32,193 nucleotides of DNA from Staphylococcus shinii (GTDB taxonomy: Bacteria > Bacillota > Bacilli > Staphylococcales > Staphylococcaceae): the NCBI RefSeq assembly GCF_017583065.1, contig NZ_JAGEVL010000013.1, positions 1-32,193 on the forward strand. The letters are read 5' to 3'. The notes beneath the pieces are model-generated. The model made no database searches, was not told the DNA's origin, and worked only from the letters and a program-made list of their open reading frames with translations. This document shows, in pieces, positions 23,978 through 32,193 of the stretch. Position numbers and translations under genes: made by a program. Position 1 is the stretch's first letter, and each line of letters opens with the position of its first letter.

Positions 23978-24447
23978 GAAGGACATTTAGAACTAAGGTA
24001 AGAGATAAAGCTGGTACATTAAATAGATTAACGAGTATTTTCGTTCGTAGACAATTTAACATCGTTACACTCTCTGCGACACCTACATTAGAGGAAGGTA
24101 TATCTGATATAACGTTTGTAGCAGAAGTACCAGATACAGATGTATTACGTAATTTATTACAACAACTTGAAAAACAAATTAATATCATAGACGTTGAAGA
24201 TATTACAGAAACCAATACTTACAATAGAGAATTGGTATTGGTGAAATTACAAAAACCAATAAATCAACAAGACTTACAAAAAGTAATCAAACCTTATGAT
24301 GCGCTAGTCTCTATATTGAAAAATGAAGATGAGTATACTTACCTTCAAGCTTCAGGTCCACAATATACGATGGATAATTTATTAGATGATCTATCATCAT
24401 ATCAAATTGAACAAGTTTCAAGAACCGGTTCAGCAGCTTTAGTATAG
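23974..24447 (+). CDS. ilvH: acetolactate synthase, small regulatory subunit
   Basis: The 157-residue subunit has an N-terminal ACT domain (about 1-75; FRTKVRDKAGTLNRLTSIF, then FNIVTLSATPTLEEGISDIT) and a C-terminal domain found in full-length IlvH/IlvN proteins. It activates IlvB and confers valine feedback inhibition. The start codon overlaps the ilvB stop (ATGA, 23974-23977), with GGAGGG inside ilvB. Full length is worth noting, because I recall S. aureus carrying a much shorter version. Gene symbols ilvH and ilvN are both in use. Confidence 0.93.
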   Translation: MRRTFRTKVRDKAGTLNRLTSIFVRRQFNIVTLSATPTLEEGISDITFVAEVPDTDVLRNLLQQLEKQINIIDVEDITETNTYNRELVLVKLQKPINQQDLQKVIKPYDALVSILKNEDEYTYLQASGPQYTMDNLLDDLSSYQIEQVSRTGSAALV

Positions 24448-24468
24448 TTTTGAAACAACAATAACTAA

Positions 24469-25500
<1,032 letters not shown>

Positions 25501-25501
25501 A

Positions 25502-25614
25502 TAGACACTATATTTGTTAACTCGTAGTAAGAAGAATCTCATTAGGTATAATCACGCTTAATTTTGTCCCCTCTTTGAGATTCTTTAATACTTACGACTT
25601 ACCAATTGTGTCTA
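25502..25614 (+). other. long hairpin between ilvC and leuA
   Basis: Nested inverted repeats span nearly the whole gap: TAGACAC (25502-25508) with GTGTCTA (25608-25614), GTAAG (25527-25531) with CTTAC (25591-25595), and AAGAATCTCA (25532-25541) with TGAGATTCTT (25576-25585). The central loop is 34 nt. No T tract follows the stem and no promoter is evident. A processing site, stability element or weak attenuator inside the operon is inferred. Confidence 0.55.
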
Positions 25615-25640
25615 AAATTTAGAAATAGGAGATGTTGAAA

Positions 25641-27176
25641 ATGAGTAGCCATATTCAAATTTTTGATACAACACTTAGAGACGGTGAACAAACACCTGGA
25701 GTAAACTTTTCATTCGATGAAAGATTGAAGATAGCAAGACAACTGGAAAAATGGGGCGTCGATATCATAGAAGCGGGTTTTCCTGCATCAAGTACTGGTA
25801 GTTTCAAATCTGTTGAAGCAATATCTAGAGCATTAACTACAACTGCAGTTTGTGGATTAGCACGTTGTGTAAAGAAAGATATAGATGCTGTATATGAAGC
25901 TACAAAAGAAGCTGCAAAACCGAGAATTCATGTTTTTATAGCGACTAGTCCAATACACCGAGATTCAAAATTAATGATGTCTAAAGAAGAAGTATTAGCT
26001 TCAATTAAAGAGCATGTAGCTTATGCGAAACAATACTTTGATGTCGTTCAATTTTCACCTGAAGACGCTACAAGAACAGAACCATCATTTTTAATCGAAT
26101 GTGTTCAAACAGCTGTAGACGCCGGAGCCAGTGTTATCAATATACCTGATACTGTAGGATTCAGTTATCCTAAAGAATATGGCCAAATTTTCAAAACACT
26201 GCAAGAATCAATAACAACTAACCATGAAGTAATTTATAGTGCGCATTGTCATGATGACCTTGGACTAGCTGTAGCAAATAGTATGGCAGCAATTGAAAAT
26301 GGTGCGAAACGCATCGAAGGTACATTAAATGGTATTGGGGAACGTGCAGGTAATACAGCCCTCGAGGAAGTTGCTCTCGGCCTTTACGTTCGACAAGATC
26401 ATTACAATAATCAAACAAAAATCAATCTACAAGAAACCAAACAAACTTCAGATTTAATTGCTAGATTTGCAGGTATCCGAGTTCCTAGAAATAAGGCAAT
26501 AGTCGGACAAAATGCATTCAGTCATGAATCTGGTATTCATCAGGACGGCGTACTGAAAAACCCAGAAACATATGAAATTATGACGCCGCAACTAGTTGGT
26601 GTAAAAACTACTGAACTACCCCTTGGAAAACTATCAGGTAAGCATGCCTTTGCAGAAAAACTAGTAGCTTTAGGTTACGATGTAGAACCAGAAGATCAAA
26701 AAGCATTATTTAAACAGTTTAAAACGATTGCAGATAAGAAGAAATCAGTCACAGATCGTGACATTCATGCATTAATTCAAGGTACAGAGCATGAACAAAA
26801 TGCAATCTATAAAGTAGAAACATTACAGCTCCAATTTGTATCTAATGGTCTACAAAGTGCAGTTGTCGTTATTAAAGATAAAGATGGAAACACCTATCAA
26901 GATTCAAGTATTGGTACTGGATCAATTGTTTCCGTATATAACGCTGTTGATCGTATTTTTGATCGCAATACAGAACTTATTGAGTATCGCATAGATTCAG
27001 TAACTGAAGGTACAGACGCTCAAGCAGAAGTACATGTACAAATTAAGATAGATGATCAAATTGTTACTGGTGTAGGTATTGACCATGATATCTTATTAGC
27101 TTCTTGTAAATCATATGTTGAAGCGCATGCCAAATATGTAGCAAATACTCATGAGGAAGAAGGTATTCACTCATGA
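25641..27176 (+). CDS. leuA: 2-isopropylmalate synthase
   Basis: LeuA condenses 2-oxoisovalerate with acetyl-CoA, the first committed step to leucine. The 511-residue protein has the DRE-TIM metallolyase barrel with [16 protein letters not shown] at 8-23 (Arg13, Asp14), the metal-binding [13 protein letters not shown] near residue 200, and [15 protein letters not shown]. Residues from about 395 form the C-terminal leucine-feedback domain. I chose ATG 25641, with AGGAG nine bases upstream; ATG 25632 directly abuts that site. Its stop overlaps the leuB start as ATGA. Confidence 0.96.
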   Translation: MSSHIQIFDTTLRDGEQTPGVNFSFDERLKIARQLEKWGVDIIEAGFPASSTGSFKSVEAISRALTTTAVCGLARCVKKDIDAVYEATKEAAKPRIHVFIATSPIHRDSKLMMSKEEVLASIKEHVAYAKQYFDVVQFSPEDATRTEPSFLIECVQTAVDAGASVINIPDTVGFSYPKEYGQIFKTLQESITTNHEVIYSAHCHDDLGLAVANSMAAIENGAKRIEGTLNGIGERAGNTALEEVALGLYVRQDHYNNQTKINLQETKQTSDLIARFAGIRVPRNKAIVGQNAFSHESGIHQDGVLKNPETYEIMTPQLVGVKTTELPLGKLSGKHAFAEKLVALGYDVEPEDQKALFKQFKTIADKKKSVTDRDIHALIQGTEHEQNAIYKVETLQLQFVSNGLQSAVVVIKDKDGNTYQDSSIGTGSIVSVYNAVDRIFDRNTELIEYRIDSVTEGTDAQAEVHVQIKIDDQIVTGVGIDHDILLASCKSYVEAHAKYVANTHEEEGIHS

Positions 27177-28213
27177 GCCATAAGATTGTAGCCCTTCCAG
27201 GAGATGGAATTGGACCTGAAATATTGAATGGTTCATTAGAAGTATTACAACAACTCAGTAAATCCTTTAATTTTGATTATGATATAGAAACACATGATTT
27301 TGGTGGCATTGCCATTGATAATCACGGTGAACCACTTCCAGAATCAACATTAAATGCTTGTAAAAATGCAGACGCAATTCTATTAGGTGCTGTGGGGGGA
27401 CCTAATTGGACAGATCCTAATAATAGACCAGAACAAGGTTTATTAGGTATTCGTAAAGCTTTAGGTCTGTTTGCAAATATACGCCCTACTACAGTTACGA
27501 ATGGCACTAGCCATTTATCCCCTATTAAAGAAGAACGTGTTGCAGGTACAGATTTCATTATAGTAAGAGAGCTAACCGGTGGTATCTATTTCGGTGAGCC
27601 AAAACAATTAAATGATAACGACGCACTCGATTCATTAACTTATACTAGAACTGAAATTGAAAGAATTGCTAGAGTTGGCTTTGATTTAGCTCAAAAGCGT
27701 CATAAAAAATTAACTTCAGTTGATAAAGAAAATGTATTATCTTCCAGTAAATTATGGCGTCAAGTGATTAATGATGTCGCCCATGAGTACCCTGAAGTTG
27801 AAGTGAACCATTTACTTGTTGATGCTTGTGCGATGCACTTAATCACTAATCCAGCACAATTCGATGTCATTGTTACAGAAAATTTATTCGGCGATATTTT
27901 AAGCGATGAAGCATCTGTAATCCCAGGTTCTCTAGGTTTATCACCTTCTGCAAGCTTTAGTGAACGGGGTCCTAGACTTTATGAACCTATACATGGCTCT
28001 GCACCAGATATTGCTAACCAAGATATTGCAAATCCATTTGGTATGCTACTATCTGTTGTGATGTGTCTTAGAGAAAGTTTAAACCAAAATAACGCAGCTG
28101 ATAAATTAGAATCAGTTATTTATCAATTAATTAAAGAAGGCAAAACAACACGCGATCTCAATGGAGATTATAATACATCTGATATTTTTAATTACGTTAA
28201 GAAAAATCTTTAA
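27173..28213 (+). CDS. leuB: 3-isopropylmalate dehydrogenase
   Basis: LeuB oxidatively decarboxylates 3-isopropylmalate to 2-oxoisocaproate with NAD+. The 346 residues contain the family landmarks: [15 protein letters not shown] at the N-terminus, the substrate-binding [12 protein letters not shown], and the metal-binding [20 protein letters not shown], followed by [20 protein letters not shown]. It is translationally coupled to leuA through ATGA (27173-27176) and ends 17 bp before leuC. Confidence 0.97.
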   Translation: MSHKIVALPGDGIGPEILNGSLEVLQQLSKSFNFDYDIETHDFGGIAIDNHGEPLPESTLNACKNADAILLGAVGGPNWTDPNNRPEQGLLGIRKALGLFANIRPTTVTNGTSHLSPIKEERVAGTDFIIVRELTGGIYFGEPKQLNDNDALDSLTYTRTEIERIARVGFDLAQKRHKKLTSVDKENVLSSSKLWRQVINDVAHEYPEVEVNHLLVDACAMHLITNPAQFDVIVTENLFGDILSDEASVIPGSLGLSPSASFSERGPRLYEPIHGSAPDIANQDIANPFGMLLSVVMCLRESLNQNNAADKLESVIYQLIKEGKTTRDLNGDYNTSDIFNYVKKNL

Positions 28214-28230
28214 AAAGGAGGAGATGTCAT

Positions 28231-29601
28231 ATGGGTAAAACACTATTTGATAAAGTTTGGAACAAACATGTACTAACTGGTAAAGAAGGTGACCCGCAGT
28301 TATTATATATAGATTTGCATCTTATACATGAAGTCACATCTCCTCAAGCTTTTGAAGGATTAAGACTTAATAATAGACAACTACGCAGACCAGACTTGAC
28401 TTATGCTACGCTTGACCATAATGTACCAACAGTAGATATTTTTAATATTAAAGATGAAATTGCAAATAAACAAATTACGACTTTGCAAAATAATGCTAAA
28501 GCATTTGGTGTTCATATCTTTGATATGGGCTCTGATGAACAAGGGATTGTCCACATGGTTGGTCCTGAAACTGGTTTAACACAGCCAGGAAAAACTATAG
28601 TATGTGGAGATTCACACACTGCAACACATGGTGCGTTTGGTGCAATTGCTTTCGGTATTGGTACAAGTGAAGTTGAACATGTTTTTGCGACACAATCACT
28701 TTGGCAAACTAAACCTAAGAATCTAAAAATTGAAGTCACTGGTCAATTGCCTACTGGTGTTTATGCAAAAGATATTATTCTATATTTAATTAACCAATAT
28801 GGTGTTGATTTTGGTACAGGTTATGCATTGGAATTTGCTGGTGAAACAATTCAAAACCTATCTATGGAAGCAAGAATGACTATTTGTAACATGGCTATTG
28901 AAGCAGGTGCAAAATACGGTATGATGGCTCCTGATGATACTACATTTGATTATGTTAAGGGCCGTCCTTATGCCACTAACTTTGAATATGATATTGATGC
29001 GTGGCGTGAACTCTATACAGATGAAGACGCTGAATTTGATAGAGTCATTGAAATGGATGTATCTGATTTAGAGCCTCAAGTAACATGGGGGACAAGTCCA
29101 GAAATGGGCGTAAGTTTCCATACACCTTTCCCTGAAATAGAAAATGTTAACGATGAGCGTGCTTATAATTATATGGGTCTGCAACCTGGTCAAAAAGCTG
29201 AAGATATTAACCTAGGATATGTATTCTTAGGATCATGTACAAATGCTCGTCTCTCTGATTTGGTTGAAGCTAGTCATATCATAAAAGGAAATAAAGTTCA
29301 TCCAAATATTACAGCTATTGTGGTACCTGGATCGCGTACTGTGAAAATCGAGGCTGAAAAAATGGGTCTTGATAAAATTTTCAAAGAAGCAGGATTTGAT
29401 TGGCGTGAACCTGGTTGCTCAATGTGTCTAGGTATGAACCCTGACCAAGTACCTGATGGCGTACATTGTGCATCAACTAGCAACCGAAACTTTGAAGGTC
29501 GACAAGGTAAAGGTGCACGGACTCACCTAGTTTCTCCTGCAATGGCAGCAGCTGCAGCAATTAACGGGAAGTTTGTAGACGTAAGAAAGGTGGTTGTCTA
29601 A
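28231..29601 (+). CDS. leuC: 3-isopropylmalate dehydratase, large subunit
   Basis: LeuC with LeuD isomerises 2-isopropylmalate to 3-isopropylmalate. The 456-residue protein is an aconitase-type subunit with 4Fe-4S ligands Cys336 ([12 protein letters not shown]), Cys396 and Cys399 ([12 protein letters not shown]). [20 protein letters not shown] at 125-144 is also typical. The start ATG 28231 follows AAAGGAGGAG. Its end lies just before the leuD start, whose ribosome-binding site AAAGGTGG is inside leuC. Confidence 0.97.
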   Translation: MGKTLFDKVWNKHVLTGKEGDPQLLYIDLHLIHEVTSPQAFEGLRLNNRQLRRPDLTYATLDHNVPTVDIFNIKDEIANKQITTLQNNAKAFGVHIFDMGSDEQGIVHMVGPETGLTQPGKTIVCGDSHTATHGAFGAIAFGIGTSEVEHVFATQSLWQTKPKNLKIEVTGQLPTGVYAKDIILYLINQYGVDFGTGYALEFAGETIQNLSMEARMTICNMAIEAGAKYGMMAPDDTTFDYVKGRPYATNFEYDIDAWRELYTDEDAEFDRVIEMDVSDLEPQVTWGTSPEMGVSFHTPFPEIENVNDERAYNYMGLQPGQKAEDINLGYVFLGSCTNARLSDLVEASHIIKGNKVHPNITAIVVPGSRTVKIEAEKMGLDKIFKEAGFDWREPGCSMCLGMNPDQVPDGVHCASTSNRNFEGRQGKGARTHLVSPAMAAAAAINGKFVDVRKVVV

Positions 29602-29602
29602 T

Positions 29603-30178
29603 ATGGAAATTAAACCTATTACTACTTATACAAGTAAAGTAGTTCCCTTATTCCATGATAATATTGATACCGATCAAATTATACCCAAAGTACATTTGAA
29701 ACGCATATCAAAATCAGGTTTTGGCCCTTTTGCATTTGATGAGTGGCGCTATCTAGATGATGGATCAGATAATCCAGACTTCAACCCAAATAAACCTGAA
29801 TATAAAGATGCTACGATATTAATTACTGGTGAAAACTTTGGTTGTGGTTCAAGCCGTGAACACGCAGCTTGGGCCCTTAAAGACTACGGTTTTGATATTA
29901 TTATCGCTGGTAGTTATAGTGATATCTTTTATATGAATTGTACTAAAAATGCGATGTTACCAATAGTATTAGATGAAGATGTAAGAAAATATCTTGCACA
30001 AGCAGGTGAAATTACTGTAGACTTACCAAATCAAACAGTTTCTACATTAGATAAATCTTTTGATTTTGAAATTGATGAAACTTGGAAGAATAAACTCGTT
30101 AACGGGCTTGATGATATTGCATTGACTTTACAATACGAAGATGCAATAAAATCTTATGAATCAGCAAAAACGTATTAA
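29603..30178 (+). CDS. leuD: 3-isopropylmalate dehydratase, small subunit
   Basis: LeuD is the swivelling small subunit that completes the LeuCD active site. The 191 residues include [16 protein letters not shown] (about 19-34) and [21 protein letters not shown], both hallmarks of the family. I chose ATG 29603 ([17 protein letters not shown]), with AAAGGTGG nine bases upstream; the TTG at 29594 in the same frame is less likely and would overlap leuC by eight bases. Confidence 0.96.
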   Translation: MEIKPITTYTSKVVPLFHDNIDTDQIIPKVHLKRISKSGFGPFAFDEWRYLDDGSDNPDFNPNKPEYKDATILITGENFGCGSSREHAAWALKDYGFDIIIAGSYSDIFYMNCTKNAMLPIVLDEDVRKYLAQAGEITVDLPNQTVSTLDKSFDFEIDETWKNKLVNGLDDIALTLQYEDAIKSYESAKTY

Positions 30179-30215
30179 CTAATTACTAAATTAATAAATA
30201 AAGGTGTGAAATCAT

Positions 30216-31484
30216 ATGACTGTAAAAACTACTGTGTCTTCTAAAGATATCGATGAAGCTTATTTACAATTAAAAGATATTGCTAAAGAGACGCCCTTAC
30301 AAAAAGATCATTATTTATCTCATAAATATGATTGTAATGTTTATCTCAAGCGTGAAGATTTACAATGGGTAAGATCATTTAAACTTAGAGGTGCATATAA
30401 TGCAATTATTGCACTAAATGATATTGATCGCCAAAACGGCATTACATGTGCTAGTGCTGGTAACCACGCTCAAGGTGTAGCATATACTGCTAGTAAGTTG
30501 AATTTAAATGCAGTGATTTTTATGCCAGTAACTACCCCATTACAAAAAATCAATCAAGTGAAATTCTTTGGTGGCAGTAATACTGAAGTAGTTTTAACTG
30601 GAGATACATTTGATGATTGCTTAAAAGAAGCCCTTGTATATACAGAAGAAAATAAAATGAACTTTATTGATCCTTTCAATAATATTTTTACAATTGCTGG
30701 ACAAGGGACACTAGCAAAAGAAATAATTGAACAATCACAAGAAGATGATATTCAATTTGATTATTTATTTGCTGCAATCGGTGGTGGCGGTTTAATTTCA
30801 GGTGTAGGCACTTACTTTAAAGAACATGCTCCTGAAACTTCGATTATTGGTGTAGAACCTGCTGGTGCAAGCAGTATGTATGCTTCAGTAGTTTTAGAAA
30901 AACAAATTGTCACATTACCTGATATAGATAAATTTGTTGATGGCGCATCTGTAGCGCGTGTAGGTCAAATCACATTTGATATTTGTAGAAATGTAGTTGA
31001 TGACTACGTTCAAGTACATGAAGGTGCTGTTTGTTCAACTATTTTAGATATGTACTCAAAACAAGCTATTATTGCAGAACCTGCTGGTGCCTTAAGCGTC
31101 GCAGCACTTGATCAATATCAATCAGAAATCAAAGGCAAAACAGTTGTATGTGTAGTCAGCGGTGGTAATAATGATATTAATCGAATGAAAGAGATTGAAG
31201 AACGTTCTTTATTATTCGAAGAAATGAAACATTATTTTATTTTAAATTTCCCACAACGTCCTGGTGCACTAAGAGAGTTTGTTAATGAAGTCCTTGGACC
31301 TAAAGATGATATAACTAAATTTGAGTATCTTAAAAAATCTTCTCAAAATACAGGTACAGTAATCATAGGTATCCAATTAAATAACCACAAAGATTTAGAT
31401 AACTTAAAAGCAAATGTAGACGAGTTTGATAATTCTAATATTTATATTAATGAAAATAAAATGCTTTATTCCCTACTCATTTAA
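30216..31484 (+). CDS. ilvA: threonine dehydratase (threonine ammonia-lyase), biosynthetic
   Basis: IlvA deaminates threonine to 2-oxobutyrate, the entry step to isoleucine. The 422-residue protein is a fold-type II PLP enzyme: Lys56 in [12 protein letters not shown] forms the Schiff base, [11 protein letters not shown] binds the substrate carboxylate, and [10 protein letters not shown] with VVSGGNND holds the cofactor phosphate. Residues from about 340 ([19 protein letters not shown]) form one ACT-like regulatory domain, the short form found in Gram-positive bacteria rather than the double domain of E. coli. It is the last gene of the operon, starting 37 bp after leuD behind AAAGGTG, and is followed by a strong terminator. 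Confidence 0.96.
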   Translation: MTVKTTVSSKDIDEAYLQLKDIAKETPLQKDHYLSHKYDCNVYLKREDLQWVRSFKLRGAYNAIIALNDIDRQNGITCASAGNHAQGVAYTASKLNLNAVIFMPVTTPLQKINQVKFFGGSNTEVVLTGDTFDDCLKEALVYTEENKMNFIDPFNNIFTIAGQGTLAKEIIEQSQEDDIQFDYLFAAIGGGGLISGVGTYFKEHAPETSIIGVEPAGASSMYASVVLEKQIVTLPDIDKFVDGASVARVGQITFDICRNVVDDYVQVHEGAVCSTILDMYSKQAIIAEPAGALSVAALDQYQSEIKGKTVVCVVSGGNNDINRMKEIEERSLLFEEMKHYFILNFPQRPGALREFVNEVLGPKDDITKFEYLKKSSQNTGTVIIGIQLNNHKDLDNLKANVDEFDNSNIYINENKMLYSLLI

Positions 31485-31532
31485 TTATGTATGTTAAAGG
31501 AATCTTCTTAACAATAATTATATGTATATTAT

Positions 31533-31567
31533 GGCCGAGACGTAAATTTTATATGTCTCGGCCTTTT
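31533..31567 (+). terminator. terminator of the ilv-leu operon
   Basis: GGCCGAGAC (31533-31541) and GTCTCGGCC (31555-31563) form a perfect 9-bp GC-rich stem with a 13-nt loop, followed by TTTT. Confidence 0.92.
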
Positions 31568-31665
31568 AAGGACCATTTTCAATTTATTGAGTTAGCGGGA
31601 GTTAGTCACCACTTATGCATGAGCTTCTGCTCATGTATTCCGTTGCAACCGACCATTACTCTCTA

Positions 31666-31739
31666 TTGAAGTTAAGCTCTTCGCGCATAAAAAAAGAGAC
31701 CTCTCGGTCTCGGCTCATCGCATCCTATAATGCTGCCTG
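31666..31739. repeat. decayed copy of the rRNA-operon 3' flank (copy 1)
   Basis: This stretch matches 32045-32122 along its length apart from small indels and substitutions: TTGAAGTTAAGCTCT at the left, an A7 run, the GAGACC/GGTCTC hairpin, and a 23-base identical block ending in TGCTGCCTG, which in the other copy runs into the 5S 3' end. Confidence 0.85.
31689..31711 (-). terminator. rRNA-type terminator, older copy
   Basis: On the minus strand GAGACC, a GAGA tetraloop and GGTCTC (31711-31696) are followed by T7 (31695-31689). The hairpin is intact although the 5S sequence in front of it is decayed. Confidence 0.8.
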
Positions 31740-31741
31740 TA

Positions 31742-31832
31742 AAGTCCCACTTTTAAATCCTAAGTTCTAAATTTATTAAGATAGAATTGTGACTCTCATA
31801 TCAGATTATATTTCATTGTATTAGTGGGACTT
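31742..31832. repeat. segment bounded by 10-bp inverted repeats inside the 5S remnant
   Basis: AAGTCCCACT (31742-31751) and AGTGGGACTT (31823-31832) are perfect inverted repeats around 71 bp of AT-rich DNA. The segment interrupts a sequence that otherwise resembles 5S on both sides. It may be a small inserted palindromic element or just a hairpin; no target duplication is obvious. Confidence 0.45.
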
Positions 31833-31862
31833 ATGCATGAGCTTTGCTCATGTATTCCCCTT

Positions 31863-31912
31863 TACTACTCTTGTGGAACGTAAGTCTGCTACCTTCGGCG
31901 CTAAAGAGCTTT
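31863..31912 (-). pseudogene. 5S rRNA gene remnant
   Basis: About 50 bp match the middle of the 5S gene at 32131-32181 with several substitutions and a one-base deletion (TTGTGGAACGTAAGTCTG against TTGCGGAACGTAAGTCCG; both continue to CGGCGCTAAAGAGCTT). The 5' part of 5S is missing, so it is a fragment. The 31913-32044 stretch next to it is richer in GC than its surroundings and I cannot assign it. Confidence 0.75.
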
Positions 31913-32069
31913 CTTGCCGTAAGACAAGCGCTCGCATCTTTTCTCACTTGCACGCTTTCCTTACTCACTTACCACTCGTAAGCTCGTTTCGTCATACGTT
32001 TAGTTCGTCAGCTTCAAACGCTTTCTCACGACAATTGTTTTACGTTGAAGTTAAGCTCTCTTTATACAT

Positions 32070-32092
32070 AAAAAAAGAGACCTTTCGGTCTC
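32070..32092 (-). terminator. terminator of the rRNA operon
   Basis: On the minus strand GAGACC, a GAAA tetraloop and GGTCTC (32092-32077) are followed by a T run (32076-32070), about 25 bp after the 5S 3' end. Confidence 0.92.
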
Positions 32093-32117
32093 GGCTCTCA
32101 TCGCATCCTATAATGCT

Positions 32118-32193
32118 GCCTGGCAACGTCCTACTCTTGCGGAACGTAAGTCCGACTACCATCGGCGCTAAAGAGCTTAACTTCTGTGTTCGG
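32118..32193 (-). rRNA. rrf: 5S ribosomal RNA, 3' part (cut by window edge)
   Basis: Read leftward the segment begins CCGAACACAGAAGTTAAGCT, then CTTTAGCGCCGATGGTAGTC, and ends in ACGTTGCCAGGC, all typical of Firmicute 5S rRNA. About 76 of roughly 115 nt are in the window; the 5' part and the rest of the rRNA operon lie to the right. The operon converges on ilvA. Confidence 0.95.

Larger units (their letters stand above)
31618..31852. repeat. two copies of a CATGAGC hairpin block
   Basis: The block CTTATGCATGAGC, then a short T-rich loop and GCTCATGTATTCC, occurs at 31612-31640 and 31830-31857. In each, CATGAGC pairs with GCTCATG (31618-31624 with 31629-31635, and 31836-31842 with 31846-31852). 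The blocks lie between the ilvA terminator and the 5S gene, in DNA without credible ORFs. Confidence 0.7.

Noticed and set aside
25502..25614. The ilvC-leuA hairpin as a leucine T-box riboswitch
   Set aside because: The gap is too short, and I see neither a T-box sequence nor a terminator with T tract.
31851..31985. Plus-strand ORF of about 43 codons across the 5S remnant
   Set aside because: It reads through an rRNA fragment on the opposite strand, has no ribosome-binding site and low-complexity Leu/Ser content.

Overview
The window is low-GC Firmicute DNA from a Staphylococcus. The evidence is a complete agr quorum-sensing locus with a divergent RNAIII gene, an SdrH-type repeat protein beside it, a scrR-scrB-scrK sucrose cluster, rex next to an ABC-F gene, the tsaE-tsaB-rimI-tsaD cluster, and an ilv-leu operon closing with ilvA. 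Several features suggest a coagulase-negative species rather than S. aureus: no full-length delta-haemolysin can be read in RNAIII, the AIP ring (C-I-G-F-A) is unusual, and the acetolactate synthase small subunit is full length. I cannot name the species; a glycine-glycine AIP tail weakly suggests the saprophyticus/cohnii side of the genus.

Layout. 1-572 (-) is the N-terminal part of a secreted repeat protein (SdrH-like), cut by the window edge. 767-1396 (+) is an Frm2-type nitroreductase and 1744-2529 (+) a nitrilase-superfamily amidohydrolase. RNAIII runs leftward from about 3087 to about 2536 and shares its terminator hairpin with the hydrolase. Two pairs of AgrA half-sites (3132-3161 and 3202-3231) drive P3 (RNAIII) and P2 (agrB-agrD-agrC-agrA, 3291-6051). 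6085-9578 (-) is scrR-scrB-scrK. Two small two-helix membrane proteins follow, the second broken by a frameshift. Then come tusA-like and tsuA-like sulfur genes (-), rex (-), an ABC-F ATPase (+), a DnaA-box cluster, a membrane-anchored MutS-domain ATPase (+), a small VOC protein (-), and the t6A cluster tsaE-tsaB-rimI-tsaD (-).

20190-31567 (+) is the branched-chain amino-acid operon: promoter, a 22-codon leader peptide with an I-L-V-I-L-L run, a switching attenuator, then ilvD-ilvB-ilvH-ilvC-leuA-leuB-leuC-leuD-ilvA and a terminator. Together these enzymes make isoleucine from threonine, valine from pyruvate, and leucine through 2-isopropylmalate. The window ends in the 3' end of an rRNA operon pointing leftward: a partial 5S gene, its terminator, and an older decayed copy of both.

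The most interesting points are the vestigial delta-haemolysin in RNAIII, the unusual AIP, the DnaA-box cluster at 14675-14812, the mechanistically readable ilv attenuator, the frameshifted small membrane gene, the long hairpin between ilvC and leuA, and the 5S remnants. I found no CRISPR array, prophage, complete insertion sequence or tRNA gene. Most of the window is conserved staphylococcal core sequence, and I do not see a wholly new system.
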